A stretch of 64,000 nucleotides of DNA from Sphingomonas sp. Leaf22 (GTDB lineage: Bacteria; Pseudomonadota; Alphaproteobacteria; Sphingomonadales; Sphingomonadaceae), in NCBI RefSeq assembly GCF_001421715.1, contig NZ_LMKP01000034.1:124230-188229 (forward strand), given 5' to 3'. The notes beneath the pieces were generated by a model. The model did not search any database. It saw only the letters and a program-made list of their open reading frames with translations, and was not told the origin of the DNA. Positions 1-10,400 of this stretch are shown piece by piece; the stretch's first letter is position 1, and each line of letters opens with the position of its first letter. Position numbers and translations under genes: made by a program.

Positions 1-2325
1 CGCATCCGGAAGGGCGATCGTCGCCGTCCCCGTCGTGATCGGTCGCGGCAGCCCGCCGGGCAGTTCGTCCTGCCCGATCAGCTTCCCGTCGAGGAAGACC
101 TGCACCATCCCCGATCCGCCGGCCCCGTAATACAGCCGCAACCGTTCGGCATCGGGCGTGCCGGTGAAGCGCCCGCGATACCAGACATCGCCCTCGTGAA
201 AGCCATAGGCGTCCATCAGCATGTTCGGCTGCCCGTCGGGGCGTGCGGTGATGCTGGCATAGGCGCGATTGTCGATCGCCTGCCACTGGCTGTCGTCGAA
301 GCCCGGTTCCGCCTCGGGCGTGCCGGGTGCCATCCGCCAATCGCCCAGCACCGGCAGCGTCACCGCCGCCGGACCGGGCAGGGCGCTGCGGGCAACGACG
401 CTCCCTGCACTCCCGACACCGGTCGCGACCCGCACGCCATTCCACGTCACCGATCGCGCGACCTTGGGTGCCCAAAGCTCCAGCGGTGTCGCTTGCTTCG
501 TATCGCCCGCCAGTGCCAAGACCGATCCACGCAACTTCGCCGACCGCACCAGTGCCGGCCCGCGCACCAGCACGTCGCCCGACTTCCAGAATGTCGCGAC
601 CTCGGCCTCATCGCCGATCAGCAGCGTCATCGGCGGGCGGCCGCCGCCCGACACCTGCACCCGCGCCAACGCCCCATGGGTATAGTCGAGCCGCAAATCG
701 CCCTTCGCCGTATCGAATGACGACCGCACCTCACCCGCAATTACGCGAACGGTCGGCGCACTGGCATAGCGCAGCACGGTCTTACCCGCCTCCTGCGCCC
801 GCCCGTACAGCAGCAGCACGTCGCCGCCATCGATCCGCAGATGCGACTGCAACTCCGACGTCGCATAGACCAGCCGCTGCCCGCCCAGATCGACACCCGC
901 GACCAGCCACTTCGCATCGAACCCGTTCAGCCGCATCTCCGGCAGCGTATAGCGCCCGTCGGGCAGGTCGGCGGTGATGGTGAAGCGGTCGTCGGTAGCC
1001 TTGTTCGACGGGTTATGCGTCACCAGCAGGAACCGGGCGTCGGTCTCGGGCGACTTGTTGTGATAGACCTGAATGTCCGGCGAAGAGATCGTCACCGGCC
1101 CCGCCGGCACCATCCCCGCCAGATCAGGCACCGCCGCGATCATGCCGGCCAGCGATTTCAGCTCCTCGGCCTTTTCGCGCACCTCGCGCGCCTCGCTGAA
1201 CGCCGCACCATAATCATAGCTGGTGAAGACCACCGGCGCCGGCAGCCAGCCCCAGCTGGTGCCGCCAAACCCCATATAGAAGCTCTGGATGGCGATGCCG
1301 TTGGCTAGGTTGGTGCCATAGAACACCCGCTGGAACCGCTTGCCACGCTGGCGGGCGTTACATTCATACCCGCCGTTCGATCCCCAGTAATCGAACCAGC
1401 CGCCGCCGAATTCCGCCGCGAAGCCCGGCGTATTCGGACTGGCCGAAGCGCCGCCCCTTGATCCGCCCGGACCGTAAAAGCCCCAGTCGGGCGCGGCCGA
1501 CCCGCGCGTCACCTTGCCACCGACGGTGCAGGTGCCGCCGGGATAGCCGTCGAACGCGTACAGGTCGGGCGAACCTTCGACCGTCTTCGCCACGTTCGAC
1601 CCGCGCGGCACCCAATATCCGTTGCGCCCCTGATCGTTGTGGAACAGCGGCACGGTGATCCCGTCCGCCCGCGCCTTGGCATATAGGTGATCCATATACC
1701 GCCCCTGTGCCGGGGTGGTCAGCGCCAGTTCGTTCTCGATCTGGTGCAGGATCACGCTGCCGCCCTTTTCTCCCTTCGGGCCGCCATTGATCTGGTGGCG
1801 GGCAATGATCGGGTTGATCTGCGACAGCCACTCGTCGACGGCGGCGAGGTAATCGGGATCGTCGGTCCGCGCCCGTGCGCGCTGGTTGACCAGCCATCCA
1901 GGAAAGCCACCGCGCGTCAGCTCCGCATTCACATACGGCCCGGCACGGGTGATGACGTACAGTCCTTCCTCGGCCGCCATGGTCAGCAACCGGTCGATGT
2001 CGCGGATGCCGCTGAAGTCGTACACACCCCGCTTCGGGCTGTGGAACCCCCAGTCGAAATAGAAGGCGACGGTGTTGAACCCGCTCGCCTTCATCTTCTG
2101 CAACACGTCGCGCCACAGATCGGGGGAGGGCAGGCGGAACGCATGGACCTCGGCCGACCAGATGGTGAGCCGCTTGCCATCGATCATCAGCGACCGCGCA
2201 TCATACGACACGCGCCCGAATTTTTTCACCGGCGCGGCCAGATTGGCGGTCGGCTTCGCGGTCTGCGCCATCGCCGGCGTCAACATCGACGCGGCAACGC
2301 CACACAGGAGCAGGCGACGGAACAT
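1..2325 (-). CDS. GH35 beta-galactosidase, C-terminus cut by window edge
   Basis: Open for 775 codons from ATG at 2325 to base 1 with no stop, so the C-terminus lies outside the window. The N-terminus MFRRLLLCGVAASMLTPAMA is a signal peptide. The TIM-barrel region carries QIENE, which holds the acid/base Glu of GH35, and AEFGGGWFDYWG, which holds the nucleophile Glu. Beta-rich domains follow, with a jelly-roll ending DVWYRGRFTG near the edge. Family role: release of terminal beta-galactose. Here it would strip galactan side chains from rhamnogalacturonan I. It starts 5 bp after the rhaM stop and is the last gene of the leftward pectin operon seen here. Function is well supported; the exact linkage is inferred. 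Confidence 0.93.
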   Translation of the reverse strand, partial: MFRRLLLCGVAASMLTPAMAQTAKPTANLAAPVKKFGRVSYDARSLMIDGKRLTIWSAEVHAFRLPSPDLWRDVLQKMKASGFNTVAFYFDWGFHSPKRGVYDFSGIRDIDRLLTMAAEEGLYVITRAGPYVNAELTRGGFPGWLVNQRARARTDDPDYLAAVDEWLSQINPIIARHQINGGPKGEKGGSVILHQIENELALTTPAQGRYMDHLYAKARADGITVPLFHNDQGRNGYWVPRGSNVAKTVEGSPDLYAFDGYPGGTCTVGGKVTRGSAAPDWGFYGPGGSRGGASASPNTPGFAAEFGGGWFDYWGSNGGYECNARQRGKRFQRVFYGTNLANGIAIQSFYMGFGGTSWGWLPAPVVFTSYDYGAAFSEAREVREKAEELKSLAGMIAAVPDLAGMVPAGPVTISSPDIQVYHNKSPETDARFLLVTHNPSNKATDDRFTITADLPDGRYTLPEMRLNGFDAKWLVAGVDLGGQRLVYATSELQSHLRIDGGDVLLLYGRAQEAGKTVLRYASAPTVRVIAGEVRSSFDTAKGDLRLDYTHGALARVQVSGGGRPPMTLLIGDEAEVATFWKSGDVLVRGPALVRSAKLRGSVLALAGDTKQATPLELWAPKVARSVTWNGVRVATGVGSAGSVVARSALPGPAAVTLPVLGDWRMAPGTPEAEPGFDDSQWQAIDNRAYASITARPDGQPNMLMDAYGFHEGDVWYRGRFTGTPDAERLRLYYGAGGSGMVQVFLDGKLIGQDELPGGLPRPITTGTATIALPDA

Positions 2326-2330
2326 GCCGG

Positions 2331-2645
2331 TCATGCCATGTGGAACATGGGGGTGAGCGACCATTCGAGCGGGCGGTTGTCGGCCTGCGTTTCCATCAGC
2401 GGCGCCATCGACTCCCACCACCGCTGCATGACCGGGTGCGCGGGAAGGCTATCGCGCCGGTTCTCCTCGGCCAGTTCCAGCGTCGCGAACAGCGCGCCGG
2501 TCTCCTCATCGAGGAAGATCCAGTAGTCGGAAATCCCTGCCTCGCGCAGCAGCGCCGACAATTCGGGCCAGATCGCGTCGTGGCGCGCGCGATACTCGGC
2601 GGCCATCCCCGGCTTCAACTGCATCCGAAACGCGTGGCGCGCCAT
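2331..2645 (-). CDS. rhaM: L-rhamnose mutarotase
   Basis: The 104-residue product begins MARHAFRM and matches the usual RhaM length. It has the family residues HDAIWPEL, YWIFLDE and the WW..MAPLME segment of the small ferredoxin-like fold. RhaM interconverts alpha and beta anomers of L-rhamnose in the cytoplasm, feeding rhamnose isomerase. I chose ATG 2645 because AGAGGAGG precedes it; an upstream in-frame ATG at 2666 has no such site and sits inside the operator-like palindrome. A mutarotase among rhamnogalacturonan enzymes fits release of free rhamnose. It lies between the GH28 and GH35 genes on the same strand. Confidence 0.95.
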   Translation of the reverse strand: MARHAFRMQLKPGMAAEYRARHDAIWPELSALLREAGISDYWIFLDEETGALFATLELAEENRRDSLPAHPVMQRWWESMAPLMETQADNRPLEWSLTPMFHMA

Positions 2646-2660
2646 CGGCCCCTCCTCTAT

Positions 2661-2675
2661 GTTCACTATGTGAAC
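2661..2675. promoter_or_regulatory. Perfect operator-like palindrome before rhaM
   Basis: The 15-bp sequence GTTCACTATGTGAAC has perfect 6-bp arms and a 3-bp spacer. It lies 16 bp upstream of the rhaM start in the 66-bp gap after GH28, followed to the right by an A+T-rich stretch (2676-2697) that could hold a leftward -10 element. Such sites usually bind dimeric GntR, LacI or IclR regulators. No regulator gene is in the locus shown, so the binder is unknown. Confidence 0.55.
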
Positions 2676-2711
2676 GTTATATTCAAAATATAGAATAGCG
2701 CATGATCCGGG

Positions 2712-4202
2712 TCAATCGCTACGTGTCACCTTCGTCAACTTCGCCCCCGCGACATCCTCCAACCCGATCGCCGCCCGGCCATCGCCCGCCGTGGTCAGGT
2801 CGAGCCCTTCGACCGTCAGCCCCCGCACATGCCGGCACCACAACCCCCATGCCGGCGTCGGCCCGAACATGCTCGGCTCGGGATAGGCATCGGCCAACTC
2901 CGGTGGCGCTGCCACCGGCCGCCCCCCGCCCAGATAGGAAAGGCTGATATTCCGCAGGGTTACGTCCTCGATGGGGTGCCCCGGCAACCCCGCCAGCGTC
3001 GCCGCGAACCGGTGGTCGATCCCCGTCGCCCGCAGCCCCTCGACCGTCACGCCCCGGATCGCGCCGACCCCGGTCCCCGCCGGCCCCCGCCGCCGGTCGC
3101 CGATCCGCAGGAACAGCGGGGCGGTGGTCACCTCCGCCATGGTCAGGTCGCGGACCACCACGTCCTCAATCACCCCGCCATCGACCGTCTCCAGCGCCAG
3201 CCCCCGCGACCGCTCGAACCGGCACCGCTCGATCCGGATTCGTCGGAAACCGCCATTGCTCTCGGTGCCCAGCTTGATCCGCCCGGTCACCCGGTCGCGG
3301 TCGGGGGCAAGCTGCTGCGTCCGCCCCCGCGTGCCATCGATCAGCGTCCCCGGATCATAGCCCGACACGATACAGTCGCGCATCGTCACGTCGCTGCACG
3401 GGATCGCCCGGCCGAGCGCAAAACTGCTCTTCAATACGATGGCATCGTCATTGGGCGTATTCACCCGGCACCGCTCGACCAGCACGTCGCGGACCCCGTC
3501 CAGATCGATCCCGTCGCGATTGGTATCGATGGTCAGGTCGCGCAGCACCATGCCTCGGCATCCGGTGGCAAGGATCGCGAAATGCCCCCCACGCGCGATC
3601 GTCAGCCCCTCGATCCGCACGTCCTGCGCCTCGACCAGCGCGATCGCCTTGTTCCCCAATCCTGCCATCCGCGCCGCATCGGGTTCCAGCCGCGCGATCT
3701 CCTCGGCCGTCATCTGCCGCATCGACAGCGGTCGCTCGCCCGCCTGCTTGCGCCAGCGTGCCCCCGGTCCGTCACGGGTCAGCCCCTCGCCATCGATCGT
3801 CCCCGGCCCGAGGATCGAGACCCGCGACACGCCGTCGCCGACGATCAGGCTGTTGTGCCAATGGCTGTGCCCGAAATCCTGATATAGCTGCTCGCCGCGA
3901 TCCTCGGGCAGCGCATAGCGCCCACCGTCCCGCGCCGGATCGGCGGCGACGATGACTGCGCCCCGTTCCAGAACCAGCGTCACCTCGCTAGCCAGTCGCA
4001 GCGTGAAACACCGGTATCGCCCTGCCGGAACGACGACCGTCCCGCCACCCGCCGCCGCATCGATCGCGCGCTGCACCGCCGCCGTGTCGAGCGTGCGCCC
4101 ATCGCCCCTCGCCCCGAACGCCCGCACGTCGAACCGCCGCGCGGCGTGGGCGGGAAAGGGCAGGGCGAGCATCCCCAGCAACATGGCGCGCCGGTCGATC
4201 AA
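2712..4202 (-). CDS. GH28 family glycosidase (polygalacturonase-like)
   Basis: A secreted right-handed beta-helix hydrolase that should act on galacturonic-acid linkages of pectin. The N-terminus has FDVRAFGARGDG, the mid-region has NRDGIDLDG and NTPNDDAIVLKS, which hold the catalytic Asp residues typical of GH28, and short beta-helix repeats follow. Two starts are possible. TTG at 4202 overlaps the upstream stop as TTGA and gives MIDRRAMLLGMLALPFPAHA, a Tat-like RR signal; ATG at 4184 would keep only the hydrophobic part. I prefer 4202 because of the coupling and the twin arginines. It lies in the PL11-CE12-GH28 run. Exo versus endo action on homogalacturonan or RG-I cannot be told. Confidence 0.9.
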   Translation of the reverse strand: MIDRRAMLLGMLALPFPAHAARRFDVRAFGARGDGRTLDTAAVQRAIDAAAGGGTVVVPAGRYRCFTLRLASEVTLVLERGAVIVAADPARDGGRYALPEDRGEQLYQDFGHSHWHNSLIVGDGVSRVSILGPGTIDGEGLTRDGPGARWRKQAGERPLSMRQMTAEEIARLEPDAARMAGLGNKAIALVEAQDVRIEGLTIARGGHFAILATGCRGMVLRDLTIDTNRDGIDLDGVRDVLVERCRVNTPNDDAIVLKSSFALGRAIPCSDVTMRDCIVSGYDPGTLIDGTRGRTQQLAPDRDRVTGRIKLGTESNGGFRRIRIERCRFERSRGLALETVDGGVIEDVVVRDLTMAEVTTAPLFLRIGDRRRGPAGTGVGAIRGVTVEGLRATGIDHRFAATLAGLPGHPIEDVTLRNISLSYLGGGRPVAAPPELADAYPEPSMFGPTPAWGLWCRHVRGLTVEGLDLTTAGDGRAAIGLEDVAGAKLTKVTRSD

Positions 4203-5398
4203 TTGCCGTCCGGCCGCACGTCGCTGCGCGCGCCACTCGGGACGATCGCCACCGCCGCCGGCAGTGGCGGCCGCGCCGGATCGAACCGCGCGGCCGTCAC
4301 ATGCGCCGCCATCCCCGGCAGCGTCCGAACGCCCTCCGCGACCGCGCGCGCCAGCAGCCACGCCCCGTAATTGTCATGGTGCGTCCGGTCCGCCCCACCA
4401 TCGTTGAACGCCTGCGGACTGACCGCCGGCCCCAGCGCTTCGTAGATGGCGATGCTGGCCGCGTTCAGATCGATCACCGCCACCCCCTCTTCGGCACCGA
4501 CCGCCCGGACCGCCGCCGGATAGTCGCCGAGCGACGGCGTGATCCGTCCCGTGGCATCGAAATTCCGCCGTTCGGGACTGGTCACCAGCACCGGCGTGGC
4601 GCCGCGCCGCCGTGCCTCGGCGATATAGGCCTTCAGATAGGCACGATAGGTCGTCCCCGCCTCGACATAGGTCTGCGGCCACTGCGCCTTCTGATCGTTA
4701 TGGCCGAACTGGATGAACAGCCAGTCGCCCTTGCCGATCGTCGACAGCACCTTGTCGAGCCGCAATTCCGTCAGGAACGATTTCAGCGTCTCACCGGATT
4801 CGGCATGATTGGCCACCGCGACCTGCCCGTCGAGAAAGGCGGGCAGCATCTGCCCCCAACTCGCCGCCGGTTCGGACGGCTGGTCGGTGACGGTCGAATC
4901 CCCGACAAGGTACAGCGTCGGCACCTCGGCCGGCTCGATCCGCACGGTATCGACCGCGGCGTCGCCCAGCAGTTCCAGCGTCAACCGATCGTCCCACGTC
5001 GGGCTGCCGACCTCACGCGGCTTCAGGCGGACCATGGTGCCGCCCGGCGCATTGGCCGGCGGCGGTGTCAGTGCGGCCGTTCGTGTATGGACGACGAAAC
5101 TGCGTTCCAGCCGCTGCCCGGCGCGCGTCGCCACCCGGTCCAGCATCAACCGTCGCGCTTCCGCCTTGACCGTCGTCGTCGCCGCCCGTTTGTTGCCGAT
5201 GGTCAGCGTAACCCGCCAATTCCCTTCCGGCACCGCCACCGAGAACCGCCGTCCGCCACCCGGTTCATAGCCATAGCCGTCGCGATAGGGCCGATCACGC
5301 CCTACCCGAATCTCCCCGCTGCGTGGCGTGGCGTCGTCTAACCGATAGGTCACGGGCACCGCCTGTCCGGCAAGCAACATCGCGAACGCCGCGATCAC
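4199..5398 (-). CDS. Rhamnogalacturonan acetylesterase (CE12, SGNH fold)
   Basis: This 399-residue exported esterase has a short N-terminal signal, an N-terminal beta-sandwich to about residue 155, then an SGNH hydrolase domain. Catalytic blocks are visible: GDSTVTD with Ser168, a Gly in the NHAESGET block, GHNDQ (233-236) and DRTHHDNYGA with Asp337 and His340/341. CE12 enzymes remove O-acetyl groups from galacturonate in rhamnogalacturonan, which opens the backbone to lyases. Its start overlaps the PL11 stop as ATGA and its stop overlaps the GH28 TTG, so the three genes look translationally coupled. Confidence is high from motifs and neighbours together. Confidence 0.93.
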   Translation of the reverse strand: MIAAFAMLLAGQAVPVTYRLDDATPRSGEIRVGRDRPYRDGYGYEPGGGRRFSVAVPEGNWRVTLTIGNKRAATTTVKAEARRLMLDRVATRAGQRLERSFVVHTRTAALTPPPANAPGGTMVRLKPREVGSPTWDDRLTLELLGDAAVDTVRIEPAEVPTLYLVGDSTVTDQPSEPAASWGQMLPAFLDGQVAVANHAESGETLKSFLTELRLDKVLSTIGKGDWLFIQFGHNDQKAQWPQTYVEAGTTYRAYLKAYIAEARRRGATPVLVTSPERRNFDATGRITPSLGDYPAAVRAVGAEEGVAVIDLNAASIAIYEALGPAVSPQAFNDGGADRTHHDNYGAWLLARAVAEGVRTLPGMAAHVTAARFDPARPPLPAAVAIVPSGARSDVRPDGN

Positions 5399-7281
5399 TT
5401 GGGCGCGACCAAGGGGTGCGGCGGCTGGTTATAGGCGGTGTTCTGCCACGCGATGCCCAGCCGATAGACTGGGTCGTGCATCAACGTCGCCCGCCGAATC
5501 GTCGTGGGGAAGGGGGTGGCATAGATGCGCAGCTCGCGATTATCTTCGCTGCGCAGGATCACTTCCTCACGCCAGTCGCCAAGAATATCCGCCGACAGCG
5601 CAGGCGTCGATTTCGTGCCGTTGTTCGACGTCGCCCCTTCGGCGATCAGCAACGGCACCTCGGTTCCCGCCTGCCAATCCCATTTCGTGATCCGATTGCG
5701 ATCGAGCAATTCGCGCAACGCATCGCCATCCCACCAGATCGCGAAATTGGCGACCTTCGGCTTCGCACCGGGGATGATCTGTCCCTTGGCGGTGTACAGG
5801 TGCGGCGTACTGGAATTCCAGTTCTCCTCGCCCGGATAGCGCGGGTCGATATCAGCCGACAGCCCGCGCCCGGTGTCCTTCGTCGCCGGTGTCGTCCATA
5901 AAATCTTGCCGGTCCGCGCGTCGAGCATTGCCGACCCGAACCCACCATTCCGCGGCACTTCCTCATGCACGCCGAACTTCTCCAGCCCCGGCCGGGTCGG
6001 ATCGAGATCGCCGAGGTGCATCGTGTCGCCATGCCCCAACCCGGCGCTCCACAGCCCCTTGCCGTCGTCGTCGATCGCCATCGACCCATAGACGATCTCG
6101 TCGCGGCCATCGCCGTCGACATCGGCGACCGACAGATTGTGGTTCCCCTGTCCGCCGAACTTCGCATTGCCCGGCGCGGCGCTGTCGAACAGCCAGCGCT
6201 GCGTCAGCTTGCCGTCGCGCCAGTCCCATGCGGCGACCGTCGATCGCGCATAATAGCCACGCCCGAAAATGCCGCTCGGTCGCGTGCCATCCAGATAGGC
6301 CACACCCGCCAGAAACCGGTCGGAGCGGTTACCATAGCCATCGCCCCACAATGCCTGCAGCCCGGCGGGCGTGTCGCTGTCACGGGGCGGGGCATAGGGC
6401 TGCGTCGCCAGCGCGCGTCCCGTCGTCCCCTCGAACACGGTCAGATATTCGGGCCCCGACAGGATGCGCCCCTGCACTCGTGCGACCTTCCGCCCGTCGG
6501 GCAGGGTCGTGGCACCGGTCCGGTCGGCCTGCGGCAGCTCGCCATCCTTCGCCCGCCAGTCCGCCCGCGCGTCGCCAAGGATGCGGCCGGTGCCGTCGAC
6601 CGTGCCATCGGCGGTCTTGACCATGATCTCCGCCCGACCGTCACCGTCGAAGTCGTACACCATGAACTGCGTATAATGCGCGCCCGACCGGATGTTGCGG
6701 CCGAGGTCGATCCGCCACATCCGCTTGCCCTCCAGCGTATAGGCATCGATCAGCGTCTCGCCGCTATAGCCGCCAAAGGCGTTATCCTTCGAAATGGTCG
6801 GGTCCCATTTCAGAATGATCTCATAGCGTCCATCACCATCGACGTCGCCGACGCTGGCGTCGTTCGCGGTATAGCCATAGTGCTCCCCCGCCGGCGTCAC
6901 CCGTTCGCCGGGCACGTCGAGCGGGATCGACCAATAGCCCTTGTCCCAAACCGCGGCGTTCGCCGGTTGCTCACGCCTGCCGATCGTTTCGAGGCGATAG
7001 CGGGCGGCGGGCGTCCCGGTCCGGTCATGGATGCTCGATGCGCCGGTTACCCGAGCCGCGATCACCTTGCCGTCGCGCAGCAGCCGGAACGCTGCGCCCG
7101 GGCGATCGGTCGCCAGCAGCCGCCACGACACATGGTTCCCGCCGCCGATCGCCGGGACCGCGACCAGTCCTCTGTCGAGTCGTTCGTACTGACGCGAGGG
7201 TGTTGCGGCCGTCCCCGGCGACGCGGCGATGGCACCCGACGCCACCGTCACCGCCAGCATGACCAAGATCGAACCACGCAT
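5395..7281 (-). CDS. Rhamnogalacturonan lyase (PL11)
   Basis: The product begins MRGSILVMLAVTVASGAIAA, a signal peptide, and continues with ERLDRGLVAVPA and GGNHVSWRLL, the N-terminal beta-domain typical of PL11. An eight-bladed propeller follows with many calcium-binding DVDGDGRYE-type loops. These enzymes cleave the alpha-1,4 bond between rhamnose and galacturonate in the RG-I backbone by beta-elimination. ATG 7281 is chosen because GGAGAA lies about 9 nt upstream and the signal peptide then starts cleanly; in-frame ATGs upstream (7296, 7326) add a non-signal tail. It is the first gene of the leftward operon, divergent from the TonB receptor. Endo or exo mode is not resolved. Confidence 0.95.
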   Translation of the reverse strand: MRGSILVMLAVTVASGAIAASPGTAATPSRQYERLDRGLVAVPAIGGGNHVSWRLLATDRPGAAFRLLRDGKVIAARVTGASSIHDRTGTPAARYRLETIGRREQPANAAVWDKGYWSIPLDVPGERVTPAGEHYGYTANDASVGDVDGDGRYEIILKWDPTISKDNAFGGYSGETLIDAYTLEGKRMWRIDLGRNIRSGAHYTQFMVYDFDGDGRAEIMVKTADGTVDGTGRILGDARADWRAKDGELPQADRTGATTLPDGRKVARVQGRILSGPEYLTVFEGTTGRALATQPYAPPRDSDTPAGLQALWGDGYGNRSDRFLAGVAYLDGTRPSGIFGRGYYARSTVAAWDWRDGKLTQRWLFDSAAPGNAKFGGQGNHNLSVADVDGDGRDEIVYGSMAIDDDGKGLWSAGLGHGDTMHLGDLDPTRPGLEKFGVHEEVPRNGGFGSAMLDARTGKILWTTPATKDTGRGLSADIDPRYPGEENWNSSTPHLYTAKGQIIPGAKPKVANFAIWWDGDALRELLDRNRITKWDWQAGTEVPLLIAEGATSNNGTKSTPALSADILGDWREEVILRSEDNRELRIYATPFPTTIRRATLMHDPVYRLGIAWQNTAYNQPPHPLVAPK

Positions 7282-7452
7282 CACCCATTCTCCCATCACC
7301 CATATTGTTTCACCATATGGACACAAATATCATATTGCGAAGATTCTGCTTTGCAACCCGTCCGTTCATGGGTACGTCATGTCCGAGCAAAGCGTATTTG
7401 ATCGGCGACCGGGAACACCCACGCGCCGTGCCAGACAACAGGAGGGGTTTGC
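7282..7452. promoter_or_regulatory. Divergent promoter region of the pectin locus
   Basis: This 171-bp gap separates the leftward lyase operon from the rightward receptor operon and must contain both promoters. A perfect CCATATGG palindrome lies at 7313-7320 within an A+T-rich stretch (7301-7337), flanked by two CATATTG heptamers (7301-7307 and 7331-7337). A good AGGAGG site at 7440-7445 serves the receptor. No copy of the GTTCAC/GTGAAC palindrome seen before rhaM is present, so the two promoter regions may answer to different regulators. Confidence 0.5.
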
Positions 7453-10400
7453 ATGACGTCGTTCGCCAATATCCGTGGGATGCGGCTTCGCAGCGCCGCT
7501 TCCGCGCTCGCGCTGATCATCGCATCGGGCAGCGCGCCGGCACTCGCGCAGGTCGCTGCGCAAACGGGCAACACGACCGATGAGGTCCGCACCTCGCCGA
7601 CCGATCCGCTTGACCAGGAAGCGGAAATTCTCGTCACCGGCACGCGCGCGTCGCTCCAGTCGGCCAATGCCCGCAAGAAGAACGCCGACACGGTCGTCGA
7701 TTCGATCGTCGCGGAGGATATCGCCAGCTTCCCCGACAAGAACGTCGGCGAGGCGCTCGCCCGGGTAACCGGTGTCCAGTTGCAGCGCGACTTCGGCGAA
7801 GGCTCGCAGATCTCGATCCGCGGCGTCGAGCCCGACCTCAACCGGATCGAGATTAACGGCGTCAGCCAGCAATCGCCCGGCGGCGGTCGCAGCGGCGATT
7901 TCCGCGAACTGGCGGTCGAGCTGGTCAAGTCGATCGACGTGTACAAGGGTTATACCGTCGACCTGACCGAAGGCGGCATCGGCGGCACCGTGCGCGTCGA
8001 GACGCGCCGCCCGCTCGAACTCACCAAGCCGCTGTTCAGCGTGAAGGGCGAGGCGCAGCGCCTTAACCTCACCCAGAAATGGCGTCCGCGTTTCAACCTG
8101 ACGGCGGGTCGCTCGGACCTGCTCGACGGGCGGCTGGGCGTGCTGTTCAACGTGACGCACAGCGTCGTCGACACGCGCGGTGATTCGGTCGCCAACACCA
8201 ACTGGCAACGCTATCTCGATTTCGACCGGTCGGCCGAAAAGACCGTCGCCGATCCGGCCTATACCAATTTCGGCAGCTATGAGAGCTGCTCGGGTACGAC
8301 CGGTGCGACGGCGGCACTGGCAACCGCCAATCGCCTCGCCTGCGAAAGCCAGTTCTTCGACTGGTCGCCGGGTTCGGTCCGTTATCGCAACAACGAACGC
8401 ACCGACGCGCGCACCACGCTCGATTTCCAGGCGCAGGTGCAGCTGGCCGACAATTTCTCGGCCTGGGGTCAGGTCACGCTCAACTATCGTAATCAGAACC
8501 TGCGCGACACCAACTACGCCGTGAACATGGGCGGCGGTCTCGGCACCAACGGTCTGCAGGGCAGCACGCCCGACCTCACCCGCTACAATCTCGACGCGGC
8601 GCTTGCCAACAACGCCGCCGGCGGCGCTTCGCGCGCACGTCCCACCCAGTCGTTCGTGACGACCGAAGGGCATGTGCTGACGAGCTGGACGACCGCGCTG
8701 AACGCCGGCACGCCGCCGGGCAACGGCGTCGTCGCCAATTCGGGCGGGGCCAGCAACATCGTCGGCGTGCAACGCCGCGACTTCAGCTACGACGAGAATA
8801 CGCGCTATTACCAGACCGGGTTCAAATGGGACCTCGACCGGATGAAGATGGTGGTCCTCGCCTCGCGTGCCGAGGGCAACCGGGTGAACGAAACCAATCT
8901 CGTGTCGATCACCACCGGCGTTTCCGGCATTTCGGTCGACCGTCGCAATTCGGAAGGCCTGCCGATCCTGTCGTTCCCAACCGGGTTCGATCCGGCCAAT
9001 ATCGCGTCCTATGCCGACGCCACGCGGCGCGGTGCCAACGGCCAGTTGCTGGTCCAGTCGGGGCCGAACGTCCAGTATCGCCCCAGCCAGAACGACTCGT
9101 CGGAAGATCAGCTGAAGCTCGACGTCGACTATGACCTCGACTGGGGTTTCCTCAAGAGCATCAAGTTCGGCGGCCAGTATCGCAGCCAGGATCTTGTGGC
9201 CTACAACGCCGGCGGTGCCCGCCTGCTGTCACCGGCCGTGGTCGCGGTTCCGGCGGCCGGCATCGTCGCGCGGCCGGCGGTGTTCCAGTACAACAACAAC
9301 GTGTCGCTCACGACGGTGATCGGATCGCCCCCGGCGACCGGTCCGGTGGCTGGCGTCACCTACTTCACCCCGGCGCAGTATCAGGAGTTCCTGGCGGTCA
9401 ACGGCGGCGTCACCGGCGGCGCCCCGCTGTTCGGCGGGATCAAGGCGGTCGACGGCGCACCGACCCGACTGGCGCAGCCGTTGTTCGATTTCGCCAACCT
9501 GTCGCGCAATTACGACCTGTCCGGGTTCAACCAGAACCGCGTGCGCGAAGCGGACGGTTTGCCCCAGATTCCGGGCTACATCATCAACGAGAAGATCGTG
9601 GCCGGGTATCTGCGCGCGAACTTCGGGACCGAGGTGTTCGGCATGAACCTGACCGGCAACGCCGGCATGCGCTACACCTATACCCGCGACGATTCGACCA
9701 GCAGCAACACGCGGCGTGAAAATCGGGTGCGGCCGGGCACCGGGGTTCCCGGCATCCCGGCGGTGATCGAAACCGTCACGACGGCGGTGCAGGAAGTCAC
9801 CCTGTCGAACGACTATCACGACTGGCTGCCGGCGGTGAACCTGTCGCTGGAAGTGCAGCCCAACCTGTTCGTCCGCGCGACCTATGCCAAGAACCTCGCA
9901 CGGCCGCGGCCGAGCGACCTGTCGCCGGCGGTCAACTGCGTGATCGACGTCGCCGACACCATCGCCGGCGAAGACACCTGCTCGGCGGGCAATCCGAACC
10001 TCAAGCCCTACCGCGCCGATCAGTACGACCTGAACGCCGCATGGTATCCCAATGCCGACACCGTCGTCAGCATCGGGTACTATTACAAGGACATCAAGAG
10101 CTTCGTCCTGCCGGCGTCGGTCATCGCCGGTGTCAACCTGTTCGGCGACGGCGTGCTGTACACCGTCCGTCAGCCGACCAACGGCTTCGGTGCGAAGCTG
10201 GACGGGTTCGAGGTCAGCGCCTCGACCGCGTTCACCTTCCTGCCGGCACCGTTCGACGGCTTCGGCATCAACGGCAACTTCACCTACAGCCGCGCGCTCA
10301 ACAGTTCGCTGACCAATGTGGCGACCGGCGAGCCGCTCGACGCGTTCCCCGGTCTGTCGAAGTACACGTACAATGGCAGCGTCTTCTACGACAAGGACTG

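Noticed and set aside
5965-7401. Long rightward frame antisense to the PL11 gene
   Set aside because: It is an open antisense frame of a high-GC gene; composition is random-like and the opposite strand encodes a clear lyase.
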